Positions 6,860 to 11,913 of a DNA stretch of 11,913 nt are shown here, one piece after another; the first letter of the stretch is position 1, and each line of letters starts with the position of its first letter. The stretch lies in NCBI GenBank assembly GCA_047722935.1, contig JBDNZS010000078.1, positions 1 to 11,913 of the forward strand, in the 5' to 3' direction. The stretch is from Ethanoligenens sp047722935 (GTDB lineage: Bacteria > Bacillota > Clostridia > Oscillospirales > Ethanoligenentaceae). The notes beneath the pieces were generated by a model, which was not told the origin of the DNA, did not search any database, and saw only the letters and a program-made list of their open reading frames with translations. Both the position numbers and the translations under genes were made by a program.

Positions 6860-6892
6860 AAACCCGCTTAGGTGCGATTCCTAAGCGGGTTT
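6860..6892. terminator. Strong terminator-type hairpin upstream of the parA module
   Basis: A perfect 13-bp inverted repeat (6860-6872 and 6880-6892, core ACCCGCTTAGG/CCTAAGCGGGT) has a 7-nt loop. On the minus strand it is followed by TTCTTTGAT directly after the terminal TTT, a fair U-tract; on the plus strand the tract is shorter (TTTATTG). It could end a short transcript from the promoter at 6387-6415 or insulate the mobile element from its flank. Confidence 0.75.
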
Positions 6893-7009
6893 ATTGTGGT
6901 GCGAGTGGTGATACAGCATTTAATCAAAAAACCCAGTGAAATCAATGGTTTGAGGGCAATCAAAGAGCGGTATTTACACCCAAAAATCGAATAGCTACAC
7001 GGCATTTTT

Positions 7010-7037
7010 AAGGGCGTTCCGAAAAAGGGACGCCCTT
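7010..7037 (+). terminator. Hairpin with short U-tract directly before parA
   Basis: AAGGGCGT (7010-7017) pairs with ACGCCCTT (7030-7037), with CC/GG pairing possible inside, followed by TTG. It sits 10 nt before the parA ribosome binding site. The GGGCGTTCCGA at 7012-7022 recurs exactly at 8792-8802 in the hairpin before the rep-like gene, so the hairpins look related. It may be a terminator, attenuator or processing site. Confidence 0.6.
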
Positions 7038-7064
7038 TTGCCATTTCAGGAGGTGAAAAACGAA

Positions 7065-7883
7065 ATGACCAATGTAATCGCCGTCACAAACCAAAAGGGC
7101 GGCGTGGGCAAGACGACCACCTGCGCGAATCTCGGCATCGGGCTGGCGCAGGAAGGGAAAAAGGTTCTGCTGGTGGACTGTGATCCGCAAGCCAGTCTGA
7201 CGATCAGCCTGGGTTATCCCCAGCCGGATACCCTGCCCGTAACCCTGTCCACGATGCTGGGCAAGGTGCTGGACGATACGCCCCTCGTTTCCAAAGAAGG
7301 CGTCCTCCACCACGCCGAAGGTATTGACCTCATGCCGGCCAGCATCGAGCTGTCCGGTATGGAGGTGACGCTCGTCAACGCCATGAGCCGAGAGAAGGTT
7401 CTAAAACAGTATCTGGACAGCGTGAAACGCGAGTACGACCATGTTCTGTTGGACTGTATGCCCTCGCTCGGGATGCTGACCGTCAACGCCCTTGCCTCCG
7501 CCGACAGTGTTCTCATCCCTGTTCAGGCGCAGTATCTTCCCGTCAAGGGCCTGGAACAGCTCTTGCAGACGGTGAACAAGGTGCGGCGGCAGATCAATCC
7601 CAAGCTCACCATCGACGGCATCCTGCTGACAATGGTAGACAGCCGCACCACCTACGCCAAGGAAATCAGCGCCCTGCTGCGGGATACCTACGGTTTCAAG
7701 TTAAAGGTGTTCGGCACTGACATTCCCCACTCCGTCCGCGCCGCCGAAATCAGCGCGGAGGGTGTGAGCATCTACACGCACGACCCCAAGGGCAAGGTTG
7801 CCGAGGCATACCGGGAACTGACGAAGGAGGTATTAAAACTTGAAAAGCAGCGTCAAAAATATAAGTCTGAACAGCTACGATGA
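7065..7883 (+). CDS. parA: ParA-family partition ATPase
   Basis: The 272-aa protein is a ParA/Soj/MinD-type P-loop ATPase. The deviant Walker A KGGVGKTT spans residues 11-18 after the strand NVIAVTNQ. VLLVDCDPQASLT (about 41-53) is the Walker A' segment, DHVLLDCMPSLGMLTVNAL the Walker B region, and IDGILLTMVDSRT the later conserved strand. ParA forms ATP-dependent complexes on DNA and is stimulated by ParB to segregate the DNA carrying parS; in conjugative elements it probably stabilises the excised circular form. The ATG at 7065 has AGGAGG at 7048-7053 (11-nt spacing); a GTG at 7053 overlaps that site and is less likely. Its last 44 bases overlap parB in another frame, indicating translational coupling. 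Confidence 0.95.
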   Translation: MTNVIAVTNQKGGVGKTTTCANLGIGLAQEGKKVLLVDCDPQASLTISLGYPQPDTLPVTLSTMLGKVLDDTPLVSKEGVLHHAEGIDLMPASIELSGMEVTLVNAMSREKVLKQYLDSVKREYDHVLLDCMPSLGMLTVNALASADSVLIPVQAQYLPVKGLEQLLQTVNKVRRQINPKLTIDGILLTMVDSRTTYAKEISALLRDTYGFKLKVFGTDIPHSVRAAEISAEGVSIYTHDPKGKVAEAYRELTKEVLKLEKQRQKYKSEQLR

Positions 7884-8778
7884 TATTTTCTCCACCGAGG
7901 AAGCCCGTGCCGACGCCGGACGGGAGAAGGTCATGGAGATACCCCTCGCGGAGCTGTTCCCGTTCAAAAATCATCCGTTCAAGGTGTTGGACGATACCGC
8001 CATGCAGGACACCGCCGAGAGCATCAAAGAACACGGCATCCTTGTCCCGGCCATTGCCCGGCCCCGCGAGGGCGGCGGGTACGAGCTTATCTCCGGCCAC
8101 CGGCGAAAGCGGGGCTGCGAGCTGGCGGGGCTCACCACCATGCCGATCATCGTCCGCAACCTTGACGACGATGCGGCGACCATCATTATGGTTGACAGCA
8201 ACATTCAGCGTGAAAACATTCTCCCCAGCGAGCGCGCCCTTGCATATAAAATGAAGCTGGAAGCTCTGAAAAGACAGGCCGGCAGACCATCGAAAGAAAA
8301 TTGTTCCCAAGTTGGGAACAATTTCGACGGGCGAAGATCAAGCGAAATAATGGCCGATCAAATGGGCGAAAGCAAGAACCAAATTTTCAGATATATCCGG
8401 CTCACCGAGCTTGCCCCCGACCTGCTGGACATGGTGGACGCCAAGAAAATCGCGTTCAACCCCGCTGTGGAGCTGTCGTATCTAAAACCGGAGGAACAGG
8501 CCCTGCTCATGACTGCGATGGACAGCGAACAGGCGACGCCCTCGCTCTCACAGGCCCAGCGGCTCAAAAAGTTCAGTCAGGAGGGCCATCTGACCGAGGA
8601 CAGTATGCTCGCCATCATGTCGGAGGAAAAGAAAAGCGATCTGGACAAGGTGACGCTCTCCGGCGACAAGCTCAAAAAGTATTTTCCCAAGTCATATACC
8701 CCGCAGCAGATGGAGGAAACCATCCTGAAATTACTGGATCAGTGGCAGAAAAAGCGGCAGCGTGAGCAGGAGCGGTAA
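7840..8778 (+). CDS. parB: ParB/RepB/Spo0J-family partition protein
   Basis: The 312-aa protein has the ParB N-terminal domain: IPLAELFPFKNHPFKV (34-49), SIKEHGILVPAIARP, then YELISGHRRKRG (81-92), where GHRRKR corresponds to the GERRxRA CTP-binding motif, and NIQREN (121-126). A helix-turn-helix follows at about 167-188 (SSEIMADQMGESKNQIFRYI). The C-terminus is rich in Lys, Arg, Gln and Glu. ParB proteins bind parS, spread as CTP-dependent clamps and stimulate ParA. The start is TTG at 7840 with AAGGAGG at 7824-7830. It overlaps parA by 44 nt. A 27-nt palindrome lies within the gene, in the linker between the N-terminal domain and the helix-turn-helix (see 8298-8324). Confidence 0.94.
   Translation: MKSSVKNISLNSYDDIFSTEEARADAGREKVMEIPLAELFPFKNHPFKVLDDTAMQDTAESIKEHGILVPAIARPREGGGYELISGHRRKRGCELAGLTTMPIIVRNLDDDAATIIMVDSNIQRENILPSERALAYKMKLEALKRQAGRPSKENCSQVGNNFDGRRSSEIMADQMGESKNQIFRYIRLTELAPDLLDMVDAKKIAFNPAVELSYLKPEEQALLMTAMDSEQATPSLSQAQRLKKFSQEGHLTEDSMLAIMSEEKKSDLDKVTLSGDKLKKYFPKSYTPQQMEETILKLLDQWQKKRQREQER
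8298..8324. repeat. 13-bp-arm palindrome inside parB, candidate parS centromere
   Basis: AAATTGTTCCCAA (8298-8310), a single G, and TTGGGAACAATTT (8312-8324) form a perfect inverted repeat with a 1-nt centre. It lies within parB and encodes residues about 153-162 (ENCSQVGNNF). The near-absence of a loop makes it a DNA-binding site more than an RNA hairpin. Known: ParB proteins bind 14-16-bp palindromes and in Bacillus subtilis one parS lies within spo0J. The sequence is not the canonical Spo0J parS, so the role is inferred. Confidence 0.6.
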
Positions 8779-8792
8779 TATCCGGCGTTTCG

Positions 8793-8819
8793 GGCGTTCC
8801 GATGGGAGCGTCTTTTTTT
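8793..8819 (+). terminator. Rho-independent terminator between parB and the rep-like gene
   Basis: GGCGTTCC (8793-8800), loop GATG, GGAGCGTC (8805-8812; two G-U pairs) and seven T. It starts 15 nt after the parB stop and ends 16 nt before the ribosome binding site of the next gene. Confidence 0.75.
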
Positions 8820-8850
8820 ATACCTGCCGCCGGGAAGGAGGTGTTCGCCC

Positions 8851-9792
8851 GTGGCTGTATTTCGGGTGGAGAAAACGAGGGATTACACGGTTATGGCCAA
8901 TCATCATCTGAAAAATCGGACCCTGACCCTGAAAGCAAAGGGCCTTTTGTCCCTGATGCTGTCCTTGCCGGAGGATTGGGATTACACGCTCAAGGGCCTG
9001 TCCCTCATCAGCGTGGAGAGCATCGACGCCATCCGCGAGGCGGTCAGGGAGCTGGAACGCGCCGGTTACATCGTCCGTTCCCGTGAGAGGAATGAGAGGG
9101 GGCAGCTCAAGGGCGCAGACTATGTGATTTACGAGCAGTCGCGTTTGTCTGAACCGCCGCCTGCGCCGGAAAAACCTGTGTGGGAAAATCCAATGCTGGA
9201 TAATCCCACGCAGGGAAAGCCTGTATTGGGTTCCCCTGCGTTGGGAGCGCCTATGCAGGAAAATCCAACGCAATTAAATACTAATAGATCAAACACGAAT
9301 CCAGTAATCCCTGAAAGATTCAATACGCATGGAGCAAATCCTTATCCATCAAATCCGAATCCATCGTATCCGCCGGGCCGGAAAGCGCGGGATGCTGGAT
9401 CGGATGGGATGGGATGTGATGAAGCGGAGCAAATCCGTGAGACGGTAAAGGAGAACATCAGCTACGACATTTTCCTGCAAGACCGGAAAACCGGCAGGGA
9501 TCGGCTGGACGAAATCGTCGATCTCATCGTGGAAACGCTCTGCTCCGCCAAGCCGACCATCTGCGTCGCCGGCGACGATTATCCCGCCTCGCTCGTCAAG
9601 GAAAAGCTCCTGAAGCTGAACAGTATGCACATGGACTACGTTTTTGAGTGCCTGGACAAGAACACCACCTACATCCGCAACATCAAGAAGTACCTGCTGG
9701 CGACGCTGTTTAACGCCCCCAGCACCATAGACAGCTACTACTCGGCCCTGGTCAACCACGACATGTACGGCGACAGCTCACGCGGACGGTAA
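8851..9792 (+). CDS. Replication-initiator-like winged-helix protein with DUF6017-like C-terminus
   Basis: The 313-aa protein begins with a winged-helix domain (about 1-95) of the type annotated as replication initiator or helix-turn-helix protein in conjugative elements: DYTVMANHHLKN, LTLKAKGLLSLMLSLPEDWDYTLKGLSLIS, REAVRELERAGYIVRSRERNERGQ split over the recognition helix and wing, and ADYVIYEQ. A low-complexity, proline- and asparagine-rich linker follows (about 100-180) with short repeats. The C-terminal part (about 195-305) is helical, with RDRLDEIVDLIVETLC and NTTYIRNIKKYLLATLFNAP, and matches my recollection of DUF6017. The start is GTG at 8851 with AAGGAGG at 8835-8841. It follows parAB, as rep genes often do, and probably serves replication of the excised element. 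A regulatory role is the alternative; the exact function of this family is not established. Confidence 0.75.
   Translation: MAVFRVEKTRDYTVMANHHLKNRTLTLKAKGLLSLMLSLPEDWDYTLKGLSLISVESIDAIREAVRELERAGYIVRSRERNERGQLKGADYVIYEQSRLSEPPPAPEKPVWENPMLDNPTQGKPVLGSPALGAPMQENPTQLNTNRSNTNPVIPERFNTHGANPYPSNPNPSYPPGRKARDAGSDGMGCDEAEQIRETVKENISYDIFLQDRKTGRDRLDEIVDLIVETLCSAKPTICVAGDDYPASLVKEKLLKLNSMHMDYVFECLDKNTTYIRNIKKYLLATLFNAPSTIDSYYSALVNHDMYGDSSRGR
9165..9275 (+). repeat. Degenerate ~15-nt coding repeats in the rep-like gene linker
   Basis: The stretch encodes short units of about five residues such as VWENP, MLDNP, TQGKP, VLGSP, ALGAP, MQENP. The DNA units share patterns such as GGAAAATCCAA and GGATAATCCCA. 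This is a flexible linker built by tandem duplication and drift. The copy number is likely to vary between related elements. Confidence 0.7.
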
Positions 9793-9819
9793 ACGCCCGG
9801 CGCGGGCCGTCTTTTATTT
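9793..9819 (+). terminator. Terminator-type hairpin after the rep-like gene
   Basis: ACGCCCG (9793-9799), loop GCG, CGGGCCGT (9803-9810; one bulged C), then CTTTTATTT. It begins directly after the stop codon of the rep-like gene and ends 11 nt before the ribosome binding site (AGGGAG, 9830-9835) of the next gene. Confidence 0.65.
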
Positions 9820-9842
9820 CAAAAACATGAAGGGAGCAATTT

Positions 9843-10208
9843 ATGAAACGACCTTTGGCCTACATCACCGCCCCCTGGGGCAGCAACGAGTTCGAGAATA
9901 CCGAGAACGCGGCCCTGTACTGCCGCAAAATCTACGACGCGGGCTTCTCGCCGGTATGCCCGCTGCTGTTCCTGCCGCTGTTTCTCAACGACGCCGCTCC
10001 GGTGGAGCACAAGGACGGCATCGACATGGCCCGCGACTACCTCCGGCGCGCCCATGTGCTGGTGGTCTGCGGCCACGGCATCGACGAGACGGTGAAAAAT
10101 GATATCGCCACGGCGGACAGGCTGCGCATCACCGCCACGACGCTGGAGGGTATTCTCACCGTCAAGGGCCAGGGCCGGGAGGCCCACTACGGGAAGGAGT
10201 GCGGATAA
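9843..10208 (+). CDS. DUF4406/DUF7768-like protein of conjugative elements
   Basis: The 121-aa protein starts MKRPLAYITAPWGS, a motif resembling the first strand and loop of the DUF4406/nucleoside 2-deoxyribosyltransferase-like Rossmann fold. It continues with NTENAALYCRKIYDAGFSPVCPLLFLP and a second strand AHVLVVCGHGIDETVKNDIATADRL. In that fold the first motif and the later acidic residues bind a nucleotide or nucleoside. Whether this protein is an enzyme is unknown. ATG at 9843 has AGGGAG 7 nt upstream. Its stop is 1 nt before the next ATG, and the ribosome binding site of the next gene lies inside its 3' end, so the two are coupled. The family name is from memory and moderately sure. Confidence 0.7.
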   Translation: MKRPLAYITAPWGSNEFENTENAALYCRKIYDAGFSPVCPLLFLPLFLNDAAPVEHKDGIDMARDYLRRAHVLVVCGHGIDETVKNDIATADRLRITATTLEGILTVKGQGREAHYGKECG

Positions 10209-10209
10209 C

Positions 10210-10431
10210 ATGCCGGATTATCAGAAAATGTATCATGCCCTGTTCAATGACGTGACCGACGCCATCTCAAAGCTCCAGCAGGCGCAGCAGCGCACCGAGG
10301 AGATGTACATTAGCAGCAAGGAAACCGTCCTGACCCCTCTCCGGCAGAACACCGGCAAGGAAAAAGCCGAAGGACCCGCCCGAGAAAACCCCCGCGCCGC
10401 CGAAAAAAAAGCCGCCTTCCCACGACGATGA
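10210..10431 (+). CDS. 73-aa small hypothetical protein
   Basis: The frame opens with ATG at 10210, 10 nt after AAGGAG (10194-10199) in the end of the upstream gene. The first half (MPDYQKMYHALFNDVTDAI, then SKLQQAQQRTEEMYISS) is an amphipathic, coiled-coil-like helix. The second half is charged and disordered and ends in KKAAFPRR. Small proteins of this shape occur at this place in related elements, as far as I recall. No function is known. The last codons overlap the 5' arm of the hairpin at 10408-10452, and the stop codon lies in its loop. Confidence 0.75.
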   Translation: MPDYQKMYHALFNDVTDAISKLQQAQQRTEEMYISSKETVLTPLRQNTGKEKAEGPARENPRAAEKKAAFPRR

Positions 10432-10452
10432 ACATTGACGGGAGGCGGCTTT
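10408..10452 (+). terminator. Hairpin overlapping the end of the small ORF, before pcfB
   Basis: AAAGCCGCC (10408-10416) pairs with GGCGGCTTT (10444-10452), continuing after one bulged T as TCCC/GGGA. The 18-nt loop contains the TGA stop (10429-10431). Eight A precede it and only TTT ends the 3' arm, so it is a weak plus-strand terminator but could work on the minus strand. A ribosome finishing the small ORF would open it, which suggests coupling of translation to downstream expression. Confidence 0.55.
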
Positions 10453-10475
10453 CGCATGGAAAGAGGTGATCCATT

Positions 10476-10967
10476 TTGCAGGAGGATATTGAAAACAGGT
10501 CCGTCACGCTTATCATCAGCACCGCGAAACTCACGGGCCGGGTGCTGAAAGCGGCGCTCACCAAGTATCTGGCCCAGGTCAAGGAGAAGAAAGCGGCCAA
10601 GGCCCGCGCCGGCCCCGTCATCCCCCAGGGCAAGCAGACGGTCAAGCAGCTCGTCGGCCAGAACGCCGGTGTTTCCAACATCGAGGTAAACGACAGCAAC
10701 ATCAAGTCCTTTGAGCGCGTGGCCCGGAAATACGGCGTGGACTTTGCCGTCAAGAGGGACCGGAGCGTTTCGCCGCCCAAGTATCTGGTGTTTTTCAAGG
10801 CGCGCGACGCCGACGCCCTGACCGCCGCATTCACGGAATTCACGGCTAAGACGGTAAACAGGGTGAAAAAGCCTTCCGCCCTCGCGCAGCTCCGCAAGTT
10901 CACCGAGCTTGTGAAGAACAGCGTGATCGACCGGGTGAAGCACCGGGAACAGGAGCGTTCCATATGA
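10476..10967 (+). CDS. pcfB: PcfB-family conjugation accessory protein (DUF3801)
   Basis: The 163-aa protein matches the PcfB/DUF3801 family: ENRSVTLIISTAKLTGRVLKAAL at residues 6-28, the GKQTVKQLVGQNAGVSNIEV block (about 52-71), FERVARKYGVDFAVKRD and PPKYLVFFKARDADALTAAFTEF (about 105-127). In the enterococcal pheromone plasmid pCF10, PcfB is the relaxosome accessory factor that docks with coupling protein PcfC. The start is TTG at 10476, behind AAGAGGTGATCC, a near-perfect complement of the 16S rRNA 3' end. Its TGA overlaps the ATG of the coupling-protein gene (ATGA, 10964-10967), so the partners are translationally coupled. Confidence 0.9.
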   Translation: MQEDIENRSVTLIISTAKLTGRVLKAALTKYLAQVKEKKAAKARAGPVIPQGKQTVKQLVGQNAGVSNIEVNDSNIKSFERVARKYGVDFAVKRDRSVSPPKYLVFFKARDADALTAAFTEFTAKTVNRVKKPSALAQLRKFTELVKNSVIDRVKHREQERSI

Positions 10968-11913
10968 GTAGAAAGCTCAAGCGCCTGCTCCTGACCAATC
11001 TCCCGTATCTACTCATCACACTTTTTGCCACCAAGCTCGGTCAGGCGTGGCGGCTAGCGGAGGGGGCGGGCTTCTCTGCGAAGCTGCTGCACCTGACGGG
11101 CGGCTTTGCCGCCGCGTTCGCCTCCCCGCTGCCCAACTTTTACCCCATAGACCTCTGCGTGGGCATTCTGTTTGCCGCCGCGCTCCGGCTGGCGGTCTAC
11201 ATCAAGGGCCGCAATGCCAAGAAGTTTCGGAAGAACCTCGAATACGGCTCCGCCCGCTGGGGCGGGCCGGAGGACATCAAGCCATACATCGACCCCACGT
11301 TCCAAAACAACGTCATCCTCACGCGGACGGAACGGCTCACCATGAACAACCGGCCCGCAGACCCCAAGACGGCGCGGAACAAAAACGTCCTGATCGTCGG
11401 CGGCTCCGGCTCCGGCAAGACCCGCTTTTGGCTCAAGCCGAATCTCATGCAGTGCCACAGCTCCTATGTCGTCACCGACCCCAAGGGCAGCATTATCGTG
11501 GAATGCGGGAAGCTCTTGCAGCGGGAGGGCTACCGCATCAAAATTCTCAACACCATCAACTTCAAAAAGTCCATGCACTACAATCCTTTTCAGTATATCC
11601 ACAGCGAGAAGGACATTTTGAAGCTGGTCACAACGCTCATCGCCAACACCCGGGGCGAGGGCAAGCCCTCGGACGATTTTTGGGTAAAGGCCGAGACGCT
11701 GCTGTATACGGCGCTCATCGGGTTTATCCACTACGAGGCCCCGGAGAATGAGCAGAATTTCGCCACTCTCATCGAATTTCTCAACGCCTCCGAGGTCCGT
11801 GAGGACGATGAGGAATTCAAAAATCCCGTCGATATGATGTTTGACGCGCTGGCCGAACGGGAGCCGGATCACTTCGCCGTCCGGCAGTACAAAAAATACA
11901 AGCTGGCGGCAGG
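10964..11913 (+). CDS. virD4: VirD4/TraG/PcfC-type coupling ATPase of type IV secretion (5' part)
   Basis: The frame is open from ATG at 10964 to the window edge, giving 316 codons of a protein usually near 600 aa. Two hydrophobic segments (about 9-22 and 62-80) match the N-terminal membrane anchor. The cytoplasmic ATPase domain starts with EYGSARWG (93-100), typical of the family, then Walker A GGSGSGKTR (146-154), VVTDPKGSI (169-177), and the following blocks MHYNPFQYI (204-212), DDFWVKAETLL and NFATLIEFLN. Known role: it links the relaxase-DNA complex to the type IV secretion channel using ATP. The later Walker B lies beyond the window. Its start overlaps the pcfB stop. Confidence 0.93.
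   Translation, partial: MSRKLKRLLLTNLPYLLITLFATKLGQAWRLAEGAGFSAKLLHLTGGFAAAFASPLPNFYPIDLCVGILFAAALRLAVYIKGRNAKKFRKNLEYGSARWGGPEDIKPYIDPTFQNNVILTRTERLTMNNRPADPKTARNKNVLIVGGSGSGKTRFWLKPNLMQCHSSYVVTDPKGSIIVECGKLLQREGYRIKILNTINFKKSMHYNPFQYIHSEKDILKLVTTLIANTRGEGKPSDDFWVKAETLLYTALIGFIHYEAPENEQNFATLIEFLNASEVREDDEEFKNPVDMMFDALAEREPDHFAVRQYKKYKLAA

Larger units (their letters stand above)
6124..7064. other. Gene-poor boundary region between chromosome and mobile element
   Basis: These 940 bp hold no recognisable protein gene. Overlapping frames at 6528-6812 and 6602-6871 have no family resemblance and weak starts. Seen here: a short frame at 6139-6267, a hairpin at 6192-6231, a promoter at 6387-6415, a small hairpin at 6765-6789 (GCGGA pairing with TCCGC), a terminator-type hairpin at 6860-6892 and the hairpin before parA at 7010-7037. 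AT content rises between about 6270 and 6480 and again between 6900 and 7010, then falls sharply at parA. The integration junction is expected in this stretch. Confidence 0.6.
6893..11913 (+). mobile_element. Left part of a Tn1549/CTn-type integrative and conjugative element (boundary approximate)
   Basis: The gene order parA, parB, rep-like, DUF4406-like, small ORF, pcfB, virD4/traG-type coupling protein is that of conjugative elements common in gut Clostridia. All genes share one direction and a higher GC content than genes to the left. The left end is placed only approximately, after the hairpin at 6860-6892; no attachment repeat can be recognised without the right end. Relaxase, type IV secretion genes and the recombinase are expected to the right, outside the window. 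A plasmid integrated or mis-assembled here is the alternative. Confidence 0.75.

Noticed and set aside
6528..6871. Two overlapping frames as protein genes
   Set aside because: They overlap each other in different frames, and neither product resembles a known family. The first has only a G-run almost touching its ATG; the second starts with GTG without a clear ribosome binding site.
6893..6925. Possible tRNA gene on the minus strand
   Set aside because: Only a CACCACTCGCACCA-like end is present; no T-arm, anticodon arm or D-arm precedes it.
8298..8324. Palindrome as a Rho-independent terminator
   Set aside because: The 1-nt centre cannot form a normal loop, there is no T-run after it, and it lies in the middle of a gene.
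9398..9420. GATGG-type short repeats as a CRISPR or regulatory array
   Set aside because: They are a short coding stretch (GSDGMGCDE) with no spacer structure.
1..11913. CRISPR arrays, rRNA genes and insertion sequences
   Set aside because: No regularly spaced repeats, rRNA-like stretches, transposase genes or insertion-sequence ends were seen on either strand.

Overview
The window looks like a junction between the chromosome of a low-to-mid GC, Gram-positive anaerobe (Clostridia, most likely Oscillospiraceae or a relative) and the left part of an integrative and conjugative element of the Tn1549/CTn type. The taxonomic call rests on strong AAGGAGG-type ribosome binding sites with TTG and GTG starts, the protein families present, and a conjugation backbone typical of gut Clostridia. 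It is inference, since there is no rRNA or marker gene here.

Chromosomal-looking part (1 to about 6.1 kb). Four genes lie on the minus strand. Read in the direction of transcription they are a HypB/UreG-like metal-chaperone-type GTPase (3605-4285), a soluble ABC ATPase with a DUF1858-like N-terminal segment (2559-3593), a type 2 periplasmic-binding-protein fold with no signal peptide (1487-2500), and a LacI/MalR-type regulator (373-1386). A perfect 18-bp bidirectional terminator (278-318) follows. There is no permease, so the GTPase/ABC/binding-protein trio is probably a cytosolic system and not a transporter. It is the least understood part of the window. Upstream of it, and also on the minus strand, is a Cu/Zn superoxide dismutase gene without a recognisable signal peptide (4491-5009), with its own terminator. 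A membrane-anchored or secreted polysaccharide deacetylase (5254-6123) is divergent from it on the plus strand.

Boundary region (6124-7064). About 940 bp hold no convincing protein gene. They contain a compact predicted RNA hairpin (6192-6231), a good promoter (6387-6415) and a strong terminator-type hairpin (6860-6892). The element end should lie in or near this stretch, but no attachment-site repeat can be shown from one end alone.

Mobile element part (about 7.0 kb to the end, plus strand, visibly more GC-rich). It carries parA, parB, a replication-initiator-like winged-helix protein with a DUF6017-like C-terminus, a DUF4406-like protein, a 73-aa conserved-looking small protein, pcfB, and the first 316 codons of a VirD4/TraG-type coupling ATPase. 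The parA/parB/rep genes would serve replication and stability of the excised form. PcfB and the coupling protein would start the transfer module that continues beyond the window. The genes form tightly coupled units (parA-parB overlapping; rep; DUF4406-small ORF; pcfB-virD4 overlapping). A hairpin, usually followed by a U-tract, sits in front of each unit. A 27-nt near-perfect palindrome inside parB is a candidate centromere (parS).
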